A DNA stretch of 64,000 nucleotides from Planctomycetota bacterium (lineage in GTDB: Bacteria > Planctomycetota > B15-G4 > JADJEK01), in assembly GCA_016709145.1 (NCBI GenBank), contig JADJEK010000001.1, forward strand, positions 1,054,001-1,118,000. The letters run 5' to 3'. The notes below the pieces were generated by a model. That model saw only the letters and a program-made list of their open reading frames with translations, was not told the origin of the DNA and ran no database searches. Below, in pieces: positions 10,601 to 18,623 of the stretch (within the stretch, counting starts at the first letter, position 1; every line of letters starts with the position of its first letter). Position numbers and translations under genes: made by a program.

Positions 10601-10863
10601 GTCAACTGCGTGAGCAGATCGACGCCGCCGTCGATGCGCTGCCGCGCGCGGCCATCGCGCTCGCGGGTCGCGTGCCGGTCAAGGTCAGCCTCGAGAACGG
10701 TCCGATCCAGGTCGGCGATCTGCTGACGACGTCCAACGTGGCCGGGCACGCGATGAAGTTCGTGCCGGGCACGCCGGGCGCGGAAGGCACGGTCATCGGC
10801 AAGGCACTCACGTCGAGCGCCGACGGTTCGGGCACGGTCCTCGTGCTCGTGGGCAACTTCTGA
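7648..10863 (+). CDS. Giant secreted pentad-repeat protein A
   Basis: The 1,071-residue product begins with a signal peptide ending near GAAQA (residue 26). From about residue 27 to 810 it follows a strict five-residue rhythm with a hydrophobic residue (V, I, L or M) at every fifth position, for example SELAD-DAVDT-AAIQD-DAVTS-AKIAD. These pentads group into larger units of 50 or 60 residues. The last 260 residues form a non-repetitive domain with FDIAEFFP, GDVVV, KPGIILGGG, ALAGRVPVKVS and ENGPIQVGD. The rhythm resembles pentapeptide-repeat beta-helices, and the C-terminus resembles end domains of some tail-fibre or surface proteins, but no function is assigned. A close paralogue follows after 73 bases. 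Confidence 0.85.
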   Translation: MKLTPIARRLLLALASAGLLTGAAQAGKVTSSNIKNGTIKSVDIASRTIAADRIALDALTSAEIAAGAITASELADDSVDTAAIQDDAVTSAKIADGTVVAADIAADSIDASALAADSVGASELADNAVDSAAMQSGSVTSAKIVDGTIVAADVAAGTIDTTRVAADTLTSGSLAADSVGSSELADSAIDTAAIANGAVTAAKLAADTLGDSNVTDDALTAASLASNSVGSSELADNAVDTAAIANGAVTAAKLAADTLGDSNVTDDALTAASLASNSVGSAELADDAVDTAAIANGAVTGAKLAGDTLGDANVTDNALTADSLSADSVESSELADDAVDTAAIQNNAVTTAKVLDGTLVAADVAADVFGDGQVTDDALTASSLAADSVGSSELADDAVDTAAMQNDAVTTVKMADGSVTAAKIAADIITDAHITDDSLTASSLNANSVGSSELANGAVDTAAIVDAAVTTAKIANDTLTDSDITDDSLTSASLNANSVGSSELADDAVDTAAIQNDAVTSAKIAAGTVVAADLAADVLGDGQVTDDALTAASLAADSVGSSELADDAVDTAAIQDGAVTTAKIAAGTVVAADLAADVLGDGQVTDDALTAASLAANSVGSSELANDAVDTAAIQDDAVTGAKIAADTLTDANVTANSLTAASLAADSVEASELADGAVDTAAIQDDAVTTAKIADGSVGTADMGNDVLGDAQMTDDGLTASSLAADSVEASELADNAVDTAAIQNSAITGAKLASGFINDSYVVDDSISAASLAASSVGSSELADGAVDTGALQDEAVTSAKIADGSVQYVDVDVTNAGWTTLGFSDGLRAGSLTVGGVTMSSDSNMSMLVDSDNDDSNSTTDAAFEVRHATSTGTQGLFRVRENGNLDQLGTTLSGSQTFDIAEFFPSTGTLEPGDVVVADAGSLVPGTVMRSSQAYQSTVIGIVTTKPGIILGGGFSDEAFFPELCAAERAALVAGDVALARQLREQIDAAVDALPRAAIALAGRVPVKVSLENGPIQVGDLLTTSNVAGHAMKFVPGTPGAEGTVIGKALTSSADGSGTVLVLVGNF
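8191..8490 (+). repeat. 150-bp tandem duplication within pentad-repeat gene A
   Basis: Two adjacent 150-bp units lie head to tail in frame. Bases 8221-8340 and 8371-8490 are identical except for one base (T at 8337, C at 8487). Because synonymous positions elsewhere in the gene have diverged, this pair must be a recent copy or a gene-conversion product. It adds exactly 50 residues, that is ten pentads. Confidence 0.9.
9151..9510 (+). repeat. 180-bp tandem repeat within pentad-repeat gene A
   Basis: Two adjacent 180-bp (60-residue) units encode almost the same protein sequence but differ at several synonymous third positions. This suggests an older duplication kept by selection on the protein. 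Units of 150 and 180 bp alternate through 8191-10000. Confidence 0.8.
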
Positions 10864-10880
10864 AACTCGCTCGGGTGAAG

Positions 10881-10910
10881 ACCCGGGTCGCGCTCTTGCG
10901 CGACCCGGGT
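10881..10910 (+). terminator. Perfect 13-bp hairpin between the two pentad-repeat genes
   Basis: The stem is ACCCGGGTCGCGC, the loop TCTT, followed by the exact complement. It begins 18 bases after the stop of protein A and ends 27 bases before the start of protein B. No T-run follows, so it may be an attenuator or an mRNA-stabilising hairpin rather than a full terminator. Confidence 0.65.
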
Positions 10911-10936
10911 TCGACCCGATCACGGAGCACATCCAA

Positions 10937-13900
10937 ATGAAGCACGCCCACATCAACCCCCCTACGTTCAAGACGGCAGCGCTCGTCGCGGCGTCGTTGC
11001 TCGGTTCGTTCTCGTTCGCGCAAGCGGCCGTGACGAGCAAGGGCATCCTCGACGGCACGATCAAGTCCGAAGACTTCGCGGTCCGCGCGATCAACGCCGA
11101 TCGATTCGTCCTCGACTCGATCACGTCGGCCGAGATCGCGGCCGGCGCGATCGGCTCGTCCGAGCTCGCCGACGACGCGGTGGACACCGCGGCGCTGCAA
11201 GACGACGCGGTCACCAGCGCGAAGATCGCCGACGGCGAACTCGACATGAACCACTTCGGGTTCGACTTCACGACGACGGAGCTCGGCGCGAGCTCGGTCG
11301 GCGCGAGCGAACTCGCGGACGGCTCGGTCGACGCCGGCGCGATGCAGTCGGGCAGCGTGACGTCGGCGAAGATCGCCGACGGCACCGTCGTGGCAGCGGA
11401 CTTCGCCGCCGCGACGTTGACCGATTCGAAGTTCGCGAGCGACACGCTGACGGCGAGCAATCTCGCGGCGGACGCGGTGACCTCGAGCGAAGTCGCGGAC
11501 TCGGCAGCCGACACCGGCGCGTTCCAGTCGGGTGCCGTGACCTCGGCGAAGTTCACCTTCGCCGACACGCTGACCGACGCGCACTTCGGCGCCGACGCTC
11601 TGACGGCGAGTTCGCTCGCCATCGGTTCGGTCGGTTCGAGTGAACTGGCCGACGACGCGGTCGACACCGCCGCCATCCAGGCCGGCGCGGTCACCGCGGT
11701 GAAAACCACGTTCACCGATTCGCTGACCGACGCGCACTTCGGCACCGACGCACTGTCCGCGAGCTCGCTCGCGACGGGCGCAGTCGGTTCCGACGAGCTG
11801 GCCGACGACGCGGTCGACACCGGAGCGATCCAGTCCGGCGCGATCACCGCGCCGAAGCTGACGATCGTCGACGATCTGACCGATGTCCACTTCGGCACCG
11901 ACTCGTTGTCGAAGAGCTCATTGGCCGCGGACTCGGTCGGCTCCAGCGAACTCGCCGACGACGCGGTCGACACCGCCGCCATCGGCAGCGGAGCGGTCAC
12001 TTCGGCGAAGGTCGCGGCCAACACGTTGACGGCGGGTGACTTCGCCAACAACTCGCTGGGCAACGGCTCGTTCGTCGATAACGGCTTGACCTCGGGTTCG
12101 CTGGCCGCGAATTCGGTCACGTCGTCGGAACTCGCGAACGACGCGGTCGACACCGCCGCCATCCAGGACGGCGCGGTCTCCACGGCGAAGCTCGGGACGG
12201 CCTCGGTGACCGCGGCGAAGCTGTCGGTGGCCGATGCTCTTGGCGACGGCAAGTTCGCGGACGACTCCATCGGTGCGACGTCGCTCGCGGCCGGCGCGGT
12301 CGGCGCGTCCGAGCTCGCGGACGACTCGGTCGACACCGCCGCCATGCAAGACGGCGCGGTCACCAGCGCGAAGCTGTCGATCGCGGACGCCCTGAATGAC
12401 GGCAAGTTCGCGGACGACTCCATCGGCGCGACGTCGCTCGCGGCCGGCGCGGTCGACGCGTCCGAGCTCGCGAACAATGCGGTCGACACTGCCGCCCTGG
12501 CGAACGATGCCGTCACGACGGCGAAGATCGCGGCCGGCACGATCGTGGCGTCCGACCTCGCCGCCGACACGCTCGGCGACGGTGCGTTCACGAACAACGG
12601 GCTCACGTCCGGTTCGCTCGACGCGAACTCGGTCGAGGCGTCCGAGCTCGCGGACGACGCGGTCGACACCGCGGCGATCGCGGCCGACGCCGTGAACAGC
12701 ACGTTGCTCGCGGACGGCGCGGTCACGGCCGCGAAGGTCGCGAGCGACGTCCTCGGCGACGGGCAGTTCGGCGCGGACGCGCTGACCAGCAGCTCGCTCG
12801 GCGCGGACGCGGTCGGTTCTTCGGAGCTCGTCGATGACGGCGTCGATACCGCCGCCATCGCGGACGGCGCGGTCACGCTCGCCAAGATCGCGACCCCGGT
12901 GTTCGACGACTCCGACTTCGTGAACGACACGATCCTCGCGCGCGGCCTGGCCGCGGGCGCGGTCGGGTCGTCGGAGTTGGCCGATGCGACCGTGAGCACG
13001 GCTTCGATGCAAGACGGCGCGGTGACCTCGGCGAAGATCCCGGCCGGTGCCGTGACGATCGCCAAGTTCGGCACCGACCTCGGTGACGCGGACGTCGTCG
13101 ACGATGGTCTCACCGCGGGTTCGCTCGCGGCGAACTCCGTCGCCTCGTCGGAGCTCGCGAACAACGCGGTCGATACCGATGCGGTCGTGGACGGCGCCGT
13201 CACCTCGGCGAAGGTCGCGCTCGACTCGGTCGTCGACGGCAACTTCGCGGCGAACTCGTTGACCACGAGCTCGCTCGGTGCGGACTCGGTCGAAGCCTCG
13301 GAGCTCGCCGACGCCGCGGTCGATACCGCTGCGCTGGTGGCGAACGTGGTCGACTCGGACAAGCTGCGTGACGCATCCGTGCGCGCCAGCGACATCGACG
13401 AGACCGATCCGCTGTGGCTCTCGACCGGCTTCAACCACGGTCTGCGCGTCGGTCAGATGACGATGTCGGGTCGACGCGTGTCGAGCGCCGGTGGCATGTC
13501 CATCCTGCTCGACGCCGACGACGACGACGTCGACTCGAGCACGACCGCGGCGTGGCAAGTGCGCCACGCTCCGGACTCGGGCCTGTTGCGCGTGCGCGAG
13601 AACGGCGACCTCGAGACGAAGGGCACCTCGCTCGCCGGCTCGATGACGTTCGACATCGCCGAGTACTTCCCGGCCGAGGGCAACCTCGACGTCGGTGACG
13701 TGGTCGTGGCGATCGAGCACGCGACGATGCCCGGCGCGGTGGCGAAGAGCGCTCGCGCTCTCGACCGCGCGGTCGTCGGCATCGTGACCGACAAGCCCGG
13801 CATCGTGCTCGGCGGCGGCTTCAGCGACGAGCTGTTCTTCCCCGAGCGCGTCGAAGCGGCGCGTGCGGCGGAAGCGGCCGGCGATGCAGCCACGGCGACG

Positions 13901-14158
13901 CAACTGCGCAGCGAGATCGAGCAGGACCTCGCGAAGCTGCCGCGTGCGGCGATCGCGCTGCGCGGTCGCGTCAAGGTCAAGGTCAGCGGCGAGAACGGCC
14001 CGATCCAGGTCGGCGATCGTCTGACGACGTCGAGCCTGCCGGGTCACGCCGCGCGCCTGATTCCGGGCACCGACGGTCGCGGCTTGGTGGTCGGCAAGGC
14101 GCTCGAGAGCTTCTCGGGCGAGGCCGGCACCGTGCTCGTGCTCGTCGGCGTGAACTGA
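10937..14158 (+). CDS. Giant secreted pentad-repeat protein B
   Basis: This 1,073-residue paralogue of protein A has its own signal peptide (ending SFAQA, about residue 30). About 785 residues follow with the same five-residue rhythm (SELAD-DAVDT-AALQD-DAVTS-AKIAD), though less regular, with inserts such as ELDMNHFGFDFTT. The C-terminal domain of about 250 residues aligns with that of protein A: MTFDIAEYFP, GDVVV, KPGIVLGGGFSDELFFPE, ALRGRVKVKVS, ENGPIQVGD. Conservation is highest in that domain, which suggests it holds the specific function. The gene lies 73 bases after gene A and is followed by a T-rich hairpin terminator. Surface fibre or adhesin is a plausible role, but unproven. Confidence 0.85.
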   Translation: MKHAHINPPTFKTAALVAASLLGSFSFAQAAVTSKGILDGTIKSEDFAVRAINADRFVLDSITSAEIAAGAIGSSELADDAVDTAALQDDAVTSAKIADGELDMNHFGFDFTTTELGASSVGASELADGSVDAGAMQSGSVTSAKIADGTVVAADFAAATLTDSKFASDTLTASNLAADAVTSSEVADSAADTGAFQSGAVTSAKFTFADTLTDAHFGADALTASSLAIGSVGSSELADDAVDTAAIQAGAVTAVKTTFTDSLTDAHFGTDALSASSLATGAVGSDELADDAVDTGAIQSGAITAPKLTIVDDLTDVHFGTDSLSKSSLAADSVGSSELADDAVDTAAIGSGAVTSAKVAANTLTAGDFANNSLGNGSFVDNGLTSGSLAANSVTSSELANDAVDTAAIQDGAVSTAKLGTASVTAAKLSVADALGDGKFADDSIGATSLAAGAVGASELADDSVDTAAMQDGAVTSAKLSIADALNDGKFADDSIGATSLAAGAVDASELANNAVDTAALANDAVTTAKIAAGTIVASDLAADTLGDGAFTNNGLTSGSLDANSVEASELADDAVDTAAIAADAVNSTLLADGAVTAAKVASDVLGDGQFGADALTSSSLGADAVGSSELVDDGVDTAAIADGAVTLAKIATPVFDDSDFVNDTILARGLAAGAVGSSELADATVSTASMQDGAVTSAKIPAGAVTIAKFGTDLGDADVVDDGLTAGSLAANSVASSELANNAVDTDAVVDGAVTSAKVALDSVVDGNFAANSLTTSSLGADSVEASELADAAVDTAALVANVVDSDKLRDASVRASDIDETDPLWLSTGFNHGLRVGQMTMSGRRVSSAGGMSILLDADDDDVDSSTTAAWQVRHAPDSGLLRVRENGDLETKGTSLAGSMTFDIAEYFPAEGNLDVGDVVVAIEHATMPGAVAKSARALDRAVVGIVTDKPGIVLGGGFSDELFFPERVEAARAAEAAGDAATATQLRSEIEQDLAKLPRAAIALRGRVKVKVSGENGPIQVGDRLTTSSLPGHAARLIPGTDGRGLVVGKALESFSGEAGTVLVLVGVN

Positions 14159-14201
14159 AATCGTGAGCGACACGGGGCTTCGGAAGGAGCTGCCGTGATT
14201 C

Positions 14202-14245
14202 GCGGCCCGCGCATCGATCGCCACACGCGGCGGTGCGCGGGCCGC
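14202..14245 (+). terminator. Terminator after pentad-repeat gene B
   Basis: A perfect 12-bp inverted repeat (GCGGCCCGCGCA and its complement) with a 20-base loop is followed by TTCATTT. It starts 44 bases after the stop codon of protein B and fits a factor-independent terminator for the two-gene unit. Confidence 0.7.
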
Positions 14246-14328
14246 TTCATTTCCTCACCCCGCCGCGGCCTCCACGACGTTCGTGGGATAGGTTTCGGGC
14301 ACACCTTCGATCGAGCATCCGGGACCAC

Positions 14329-16809
14329 GTGACGCACCTTCGCCGAGCCATCTTGGGGCTCGTGCCCCTCGCGATCCTGTGCGGGCTGCTTGCGCTGCCC
14401 TCACGCAGGACGGGCACCGACGTCGTCGAAGTCCGGGTCCACGGAACCGCCGAGCGCGACCGCCTGCTGCGACAAGGCTTCGACGTCCTGCACGTCCGCT
14501 CGCGCGACGGACTCGAACGTGAAGACGTCGTGGTGCGCATGCTCGCGGATCCGGCGGCGCGGGCTCGGCTCGCGGCACTCGGCTTCCGCGCCGCACCACT
14601 CGCGCACGACGTCGACCGAGCGACGCGGCCTAGCGCGGGCGTGAGTTCGTTCGCGTCGACGCTGCCCGGACCGCCGGGCTTCGGGCAATCGGCGATGGGC
14701 GGCTGTTACACGTTTTCCGAAGTGATGGTCCTGCTCGACCAGCTCCGCGTGCAGTACCCGCAATTGATCTCGGCGAAGCAGACGATCGGCACGTCGGTCG
14801 AGGGTCGACCCATCGTCGCCGTGAAGATCTCCGATCATCCCGACGTCTCCGAACCCGAACCGCGCGCGCTGTTCGACGCGTTGCACCACGCTCGTGAACC
14901 CGCGTCGATGCAGTCGATGATCTGGTTCATGCACCACCTGCTGTCGAACTACGGCAGCGATGCGCGCATCACGGCGCTCGTGAACGAACGCGAACTGTGG
15001 TTCGTGCCGGTCGTGAATCCCGACGGCTACGTGTTCAACGAAGTCACGCAGCCCGGCGGCGGCGGACTCTGGCGCAAGAACCGGCGCGTGAGTGCCGGTG
15101 GCGCGATCGGTGTCGATCTCAACCGCAACTATCCGTACGCGTGGGGACAAGACGACCTCGGCTCGAGTCCGGATCCGGCCAGCGAGGTGTTCCGCGGCGC
15201 CAGTCCGCTGTCGGAACCCGAAACGACCGCGCTCGACGCGTTCGTCGGTACGCAACAGTTCGAACTGGTGTGGAGCGTCCACGCGCACGGTGAACTGATG
15301 ATGTTCCCGTTCTCCGCGTCGAACGACATCGCGCTGCAAGACGTCGCGCTCTATCGCGAGCACGGCGCGTGCTTCGCCGCGCACTCGGACGATCGCATCG
15401 GCTCGGTGTCGAACTTGCTCGGACTCGGCAACGGCTCCGCGCTCGATCACCATCACGCCGCGCACGGCGCGATGTCGTGGACACCCGAAGTAGGCACGAG
15501 CTTCTGGCCCACGCCCGCCGAGTTGTTCGCGACCGCGATGGAACAAACCGCGGTGATGATGCGCGCGGCCGAGCTCGCCGGCAGCGCCGTCGACGTCCTC
15601 GCACTCGACGTGGTCGAGAGTTCGGGCGACGGCGATGGTGTGCTCGAGCCCGGTGAAATCGGCGACGTCCTCGTCACCTTGCGCAACCGCGGTCTGCGCG
15701 CGACCACGACGTCGATCACGTTGACGCTCGCATCGCAGGACGGACACGTCGCACTGACGAAGGGCAGTGGACTCGCGCCGCCGATCCCGGCGACGTCGAC
15801 CGTACAGACGGCGTTCGGCGCGCTGCGCGTCGCGATCGCTTCGAACGCTCCGATCGGTACGCCGCTGGCGGTCGCGCTCACGCTCGGCGTGGATGGCTCC
15901 ACGTCGACCGTGTCGGGCTCACTCGTGATCGGCAAGCCGCGACGACTCTTGTTCGACGACGTCGAGTCGGACCTCGGGTGGACGCGCGGCGTGCCGGGCG
16001 ACACGGCCACCACCGGCAAGTGGTTGCGCGCCGACCCGAAACCGATCGCGCAAGGAGCCGACGTCGCCCAGCCCAACGACGACGCCACGATCGCGCCGGG
16101 CAAGTTCGCGTTCGTGACCGGGAACGCGGGCACGGCGGCCGGTCAGGACGACGTCGACGACGGCGTGACGACGTTGGTCTCGCCGCGTTTCGATCTCTCG
16201 CACGCGCACGAGCCGCGGCTGTCGCTGTCGCGCTGGTCCTGGTGTTCGAAGGCCGACGATCCGTTGCGCATCGAGTTGTCGAACGACGGCGGAGCGACCT
16301 ACGTGACACTCGAAGCGAGCAGTGCGCAGGCGCCGACGTGGGAGCGCCGCACGTTCCGCGTCGCCGATTTCGTCCCGCCGACGTCCGCGATGCGCTTGCG
16401 CGTGCGCGCCGAGGACCCGACGAACGACTCGGTGACCGAGGCGTTGATCGACGACTTCGAAGTCCTCGAGTACGGCGACGCGCCTCACGTCGGGATCATG
16501 GGTCGCGTCACGCCCGGAGCTCGCTTCGAGTTGCAGCTCGCGTCGACGCCGAATCAAGCGGCGATCCTGCTGTACGCGCAGAGCGCGACGACCACGACGA
16601 TTCCCGGAGTGCTCGGCACTCTCGGTCTCGAGCCGTCCCAGCTCGTCGCGCTGTTCGCGTTCACACAGACGCAGGACGGCTTCGTGCGGTTGCCGATCGA
16701 TCTGCCGCCGGATCCACAACTGGTCGGAGCGACGGCCTGGCTGCAGTTGGCCGAGCTCGCGCCGATGCCGCGCCTCGGCCACGCGGTGCCGATCGTCATC
16801 GGCAACTGA
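14329..16809 (+). CDS. M14-family zinc carboxypeptidase, secreted, multidomain
   Basis: The 826-residue product starts at GTG 14329 with an N-terminal membrane/signal segment (about residues 5-24). The M14 domain covers about residues 125-415: zinc ligands His187 and Glu190 (HARE), NPDGY at 230-234, LNRNYPY at 264-270 for substrate binding, a third zinc ligand within VHAHG (His318 or His320), and the catalytic Glu387 in WTPEVG. A CARDB-like beta domain with DGDGVLEPGEIGD follows (about 425-530), then a jelly-roll-like region and a C-terminal beta domain. It should cleave C-terminal residues from extracellular proteins. Related secreted M14 enzymes with such C-terminal beta domains are common in soil and marine bacteria. 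Confidence 0.88.
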   Translation: MTHLRRAILGLVPLAILCGLLALPSRRTGTDVVEVRVHGTAERDRLLRQGFDVLHVRSRDGLEREDVVVRMLADPAARARLAALGFRAAPLAHDVDRATRPSAGVSSFASTLPGPPGFGQSAMGGCYTFSEVMVLLDQLRVQYPQLISAKQTIGTSVEGRPIVAVKISDHPDVSEPEPRALFDALHHAREPASMQSMIWFMHHLLSNYGSDARITALVNERELWFVPVVNPDGYVFNEVTQPGGGGLWRKNRRVSAGGAIGVDLNRNYPYAWGQDDLGSSPDPASEVFRGASPLSEPETTALDAFVGTQQFELVWSVHAHGELMMFPFSASNDIALQDVALYREHGACFAAHSDDRIGSVSNLLGLGNGSALDHHHAAHGAMSWTPEVGTSFWPTPAELFATAMEQTAVMMRAAELAGSAVDVLALDVVESSGDGDGVLEPGEIGDVLVTLRNRGLRATTTSITLTLASQDGHVALTKGSGLAPPIPATSTVQTAFGALRVAIASNAPIGTPLAVALTLGVDGSTSTVSGSLVIGKPRRLLFDDVESDLGWTRGVPGDTATTGKWLRADPKPIAQGADVAQPNDDATIAPGKFAFVTGNAGTAAGQDDVDDGVTTLVSPRFDLSHAHEPRLSLSRWSWCSKADDPLRIELSNDGGATYVTLEASSAQAPTWERRTFRVADFVPPTSAMRLRVRAEDPTNDSVTEALIDDFEVLEYGDAPHVGIMGRVTPGARFELQLASTPNQAAILLYAQSATTTTIPGVLGTLGLEPSQLVALFAFTQTQDGFVRLPIDLPPDPQLVGATAWLQLAELAPMPRLGHAVPIVIGN

Positions 16810-17126
16810 TCGAACGGGAATCCGTCGGATCGATCCGCGGCCACGCCTTTCGGACATCGCTGCGCCGTGGCGATCGCGATGGACGAAAAAACGGGCCGCG
16901 CGGAGACCCCGCGCGGCCCGTCCTCTCTCTCGTGTCCCTTCGCGGATCCGTGAAGACCCGGCGATGCCTGGCTCGCTTCACCCCCGAGCTCGAAGCGAAT
17001 CAGGAACCGTCCCATCGGACTTCGTTCGGAGTCAGGCCGGGACCACCTTGCAGCGATCCTTCGGGAGGTTGGATCGGCTCGGCCGCGCGCGGAACTTGAC
17101 GGCACGCGGCGAAAATCTGGGCGCGA
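16810..17126. other. Convergent intergenic region between M14 and HtrA genes
   Basis: This region separates two convergent genes. It holds the strong hairpin at 16891-16921, described separately. The remaining 200 bases have no open frame that looks like a protein and no repeat I recognise. Confidence 0.5.
16891..16921 (-). terminator. Terminator for the HtrA gene, possibly bidirectional
   Basis: A perfect 13-bp stem (ACGGGCCGCGCGG, loop AGACC) is flanked on its left by six A residues, which become a U-tract when read on the minus strand after the HtrA gene. On the right side CTCTCTCT follows, so it may also weakly terminate the plus-strand M14 gene. Confidence 0.8.
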
Positions 17127-18254
17127 TCAGGTCGGCGGCATCGACAGCGTGACCTCGGCTTCCTTCTCTTCGAAGTCGCGCGCGGAGAAGCGCAAGTACT
17201 TCACCTTGACCGAGTCACCGGCCTGCTTGTTCTGCAGGATCTTGAACAGGTCCCAACGCGTGCGGACCGGCTCGCCGTCGATCTCGGTGATGACGTCGCC
17301 GAGCAGCGTGCGATTGCCGGCTTGGCGGAAGCCGACGAGCCCGGCGCGCTCGGCGCCAGCTCCCGAGGTCACGCTGCGCACCATCACGCCCTGCTTGCGG
17401 ATCTGATACAGCAACGCGCCGATGCGACCGTTCTCCTCGGGGTCGACCAGCGCAACGCCGAGCTGCGGACGACGGACCTGGCCGAACGTGACGATGTCCG
17501 GCACCACACGATTGATGACGTCGACCGGCACGGCGAACCCGATGCCGGAGCTCTGCTTCGCGCCCGGCGCGAAGATCGACGTGTTCATGCCGATCAGGCG
17601 TCCTGAACTGTCGAGCAGCGGCCCTCCCGAGTTACCGGGGTTGATCGCCGCGTCGGTCTGGATCACTTCGTCGATCTTGTTGCCCGCGATGCCGACGATC
17701 GAGCGGCCGATCGCGGACACGATGCCCGTCGTCATCGTGTAGTCGAAGCCGAACGGGTTGCCGATCGCGAACACCTTCTGACCGACTTGGAGATCGGAGC
17801 TCGTGCCGATCTTGATCGCGCGCAACTTCGAGGCCGGCGCGTCGATCTTCAGCACCGCGATGTCGTTCTCCGGCGAGCCGCCGATGACGCGCGCGTCGTA
17901 CTGGCTGCGATCGTGCAGCGTCACGACCAGCGAGTTCGCGCCATTGATCACGTGGAAGTTCGTGACGATGTGGCCGGCCTCGTCCCACAGGAAGCCGGAG
18001 CCCTCGCCGGCGGCCTCTTGCGTGGTGAAGTACCCGGACACCGTCTGCTTCGTGACGATGTAGACGACCGACGGCGCGGTCTCGCGGAAGACCGTGATGT
18101 TGCGCTGCTCGTCGGCGTCGAACCCATCGGCAGCGGCCACGGGACGCGGACTGGCGGCCGCGGGTTGCGCCCAGTCGCCGAGCATCGGCAGCACGAACGA
18201 GCCGAACAACACGCCGAGCGCGATCGAGAACAGCAATCCGGTCACGCGATTCAT
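17127..18254 (-). CDS. HtrA/DegP-type trypsin-like serine protease with PDZ domain
   Basis: The 375-residue product starts with an uncleaved-looking membrane anchor or signal (about residues 5-24). The protease domain has the full triad: His101 (TNFHV), Asp131 (NDIAVLKI) and Ser209 (GNSGGP), with GNPFGF and GQKVFAIG as in DegS/HtrA. One PDZ domain covers about residues 265-365 (VRSVTSGAGAERAG, GDVITEIDGEPV). It should act in the periplasm in quality control or stress signalling. A strong AGGAGG precedes the ATG. It is divergent from the M64 peptidase gene and ends at a T-rich hairpin. Confidence 0.93.
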   Translation of the reverse strand: MNRVTGLLFSIALGVLFGSFVLPMLGDWAQPAAASPRPVAAADGFDADEQRNITVFRETAPSVVYIVTKQTVSGYFTTQEAAGEGSGFLWDEAGHIVTNFHVINGANSLVVTLHDRSQYDARVIGGSPENDIAVLKIDAPASKLRAIKIGTSSDLQVGQKVFAIGNPFGFDYTMTTGIVSAIGRSIVGIAGNKIDEVIQTDAAINPGNSGGPLLDSSGRLIGMNTSIFAPGAKQSSGIGFAVPVDVINRVVPDIVTFGQVRRPQLGVALVDPEENGRIGALLYQIRKQGVMVRSVTSGAGAERAGLVGFRQAGNRTLLGDVITEIDGEPVRTRWDLFKILQNKQAGDSVKVKYLRFSARDFEEKEAEVTLSMPPT

Positions 18255-18623
18255 GGCTCGCCTCCTCGCAACCTCGGAATCACTCGTCCGCCGCCGCTCG
18301 TCGTTCGCGGTCGTCCGGTGACGACCGCCCGCGCGACATCGCCGGAGCCGCGGCTGATCTTATCGGCGACCCGTTCGGGGCCGCCGAGCGCACGACCGCA
18401 TGCCGTGCAGACGTACGAACGGACCGGTTCCGGCGATGCGCGTCCGAGTCCGGCCCGAGCGACAGGGCCACCTCGGCGGACCTCCCCTGCGAACGGCGGG
18501 CCGAACCAGCGCAGCGTCCGACGGGCGCAACGATCGGCAGGGCCGTCCTTTAATGTGCCGGGCCCGACCCGCAGCCCGCCACCTACGACGATTCGTCGAG
18601 GTCGACCCGATTCGAGGTACGCG
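18255..18623. other. Divergent intergenic region between HtrA and M64 genes
   Basis: This 369-base space should hold the promoters of two divergent genes for secreted peptidases. I see no convincing small gene, inverted repeat or promoter. A slightly AT-richer spot (CTTTAATG near 18549) lies 75 bases upstream of the M64 start. Confidence 0.4.

Noticed and set aside
6517..13434. A 2,305-codon open frame on the minus strand
   Set aside because: Its true part is only 6517-7296; the rest is the reverse of the pentad repeats, where biased GC-rich codons leave the opposite strand open.
11918..14224. A 768-codon minus-strand frame opposite pentad-repeat gene B
   Set aside because: Arg/Asp/Gly-rich shadow of the repeats with no family features.
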